Source of the DNA: Xylanibacter ruminicola
GTDB lineage: Bacteria; Bacteroidota; Bacteroidia; Bacteroidales; Bacteroidaceae
NCBI GenBank assembly: GCA_015060625.1
Contig: SUYC01000013.1
Location: 45,446 to 109,445 of the forward strand
Direction: 5' to 3'
DNA length: 64,000 nt
Part shown: positions 63,974 to 64,000 of the stretch, in pieces
Layout of the letters: every line of letters starts with the position of its first letter
Position numbering within the stretch: position 1 is the stretch's first letter
Notes under the pieces: generated by a model
Databases searched by the model: none
What the model was told of the DNA's origin: nothing
The model's input: the letters and a program-made list of their open reading frames with translations, nothing else
Made by a program: the position numbers and the translations under genes

Positions 63974-64000
63974 ATGACTATTTTAAAAATTTTCAGTTTG
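63974..64000 (+). CDS. Possible start of an unidentified gene running off the right edge
   Basis: ATG 63974 opens nine codons (MTILKIFSL) to the window end. There is no Bacteroidota promoter just upstream, and too little sequence to judge; reported only as a possibility. Confidence 0.15.

Overview
The window looks like a chromosomal segment of a Bacteroidota bacterium, most likely a gut or rumen Prevotella-type member of the Prevotellaceae. Three things point there: promoters of the Bacteroidota form TTTG-N19/20-TAnnTTTG in front of many genes, weak or absent Shine-Dalgarno sequences, and three SusC/SusD polysaccharide utilization loci (PULs) with lipoprotein glycosidases and hybrid two-component (HTCS) regulators. 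No tRNA, rRNA, CRISPR array, transposase or prophage gene was seen.

Layout. 1-364: 5' part of a YqiA-type esterase (minus). 472-4106: aquaporin, FucP-type sugar permease, and a SusR-like membrane regulator split in two frames at a 7-bp tandem repeat. 4256-10584: a tight operon for a TolC/MacA/MacB-type export system followed by a LytS/LytTR two-component pair. 10759-11760: class II fructose-bisphosphate aldolase. 11859-25633: a xylan-type locus (GH43, TrmO, HTCS, SusC, SusD, GH115 alpha-glucuronidase). 25787-26890: alanine dehydrogenase. 36336-27020 (minus): a starch or alpha-glucan operon (GH97, SusC, SusD, SusE/F-like binding protein, GH13), with an intact SusR-like regulator divergent at 36577 and a ROK sugar kinase after it. 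39309-48294: Band-7 protein, a two-REC plus ATP-grasp fusion protein, a pseudokinase/kinase pair of membrane sensors, and glutamine synthetase. 57768-48457 (minus): an arabinan-type operon (GH43, an unassigned alpha/alpha-barrel protein, SusC, SusD, GH43 endo-arabinanase type), with its HTCS divergent at 57950. 61940-62468: a gene-free stretch full of palindromes. 62469-63752: MetY-type O-acetylhomoserine sulfhydrylase. The right edge holds an unexplained GC-rich block.

How it fits together: each PUL pairs a TonB-dependent importer and surface glycan-binding lipoproteins with enzymes and a local sensor. The released sugars would enter through permeases, the ROK kinase and central glycolysis (aldolase). 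The least ordinary parts are the repeat-interrupted SusR-like gene, the REC-REC-ATP-grasp protein beside a kinase/pseudokinase pair whose promoter lies in a perfect 14-bp inverted repeat, the unassigned enzyme in the arabinan locus, candidate operators upstream of the PULs, and the palindrome cluster before metY. All functions are inferred from reading the proteins and their context; no database search was run.
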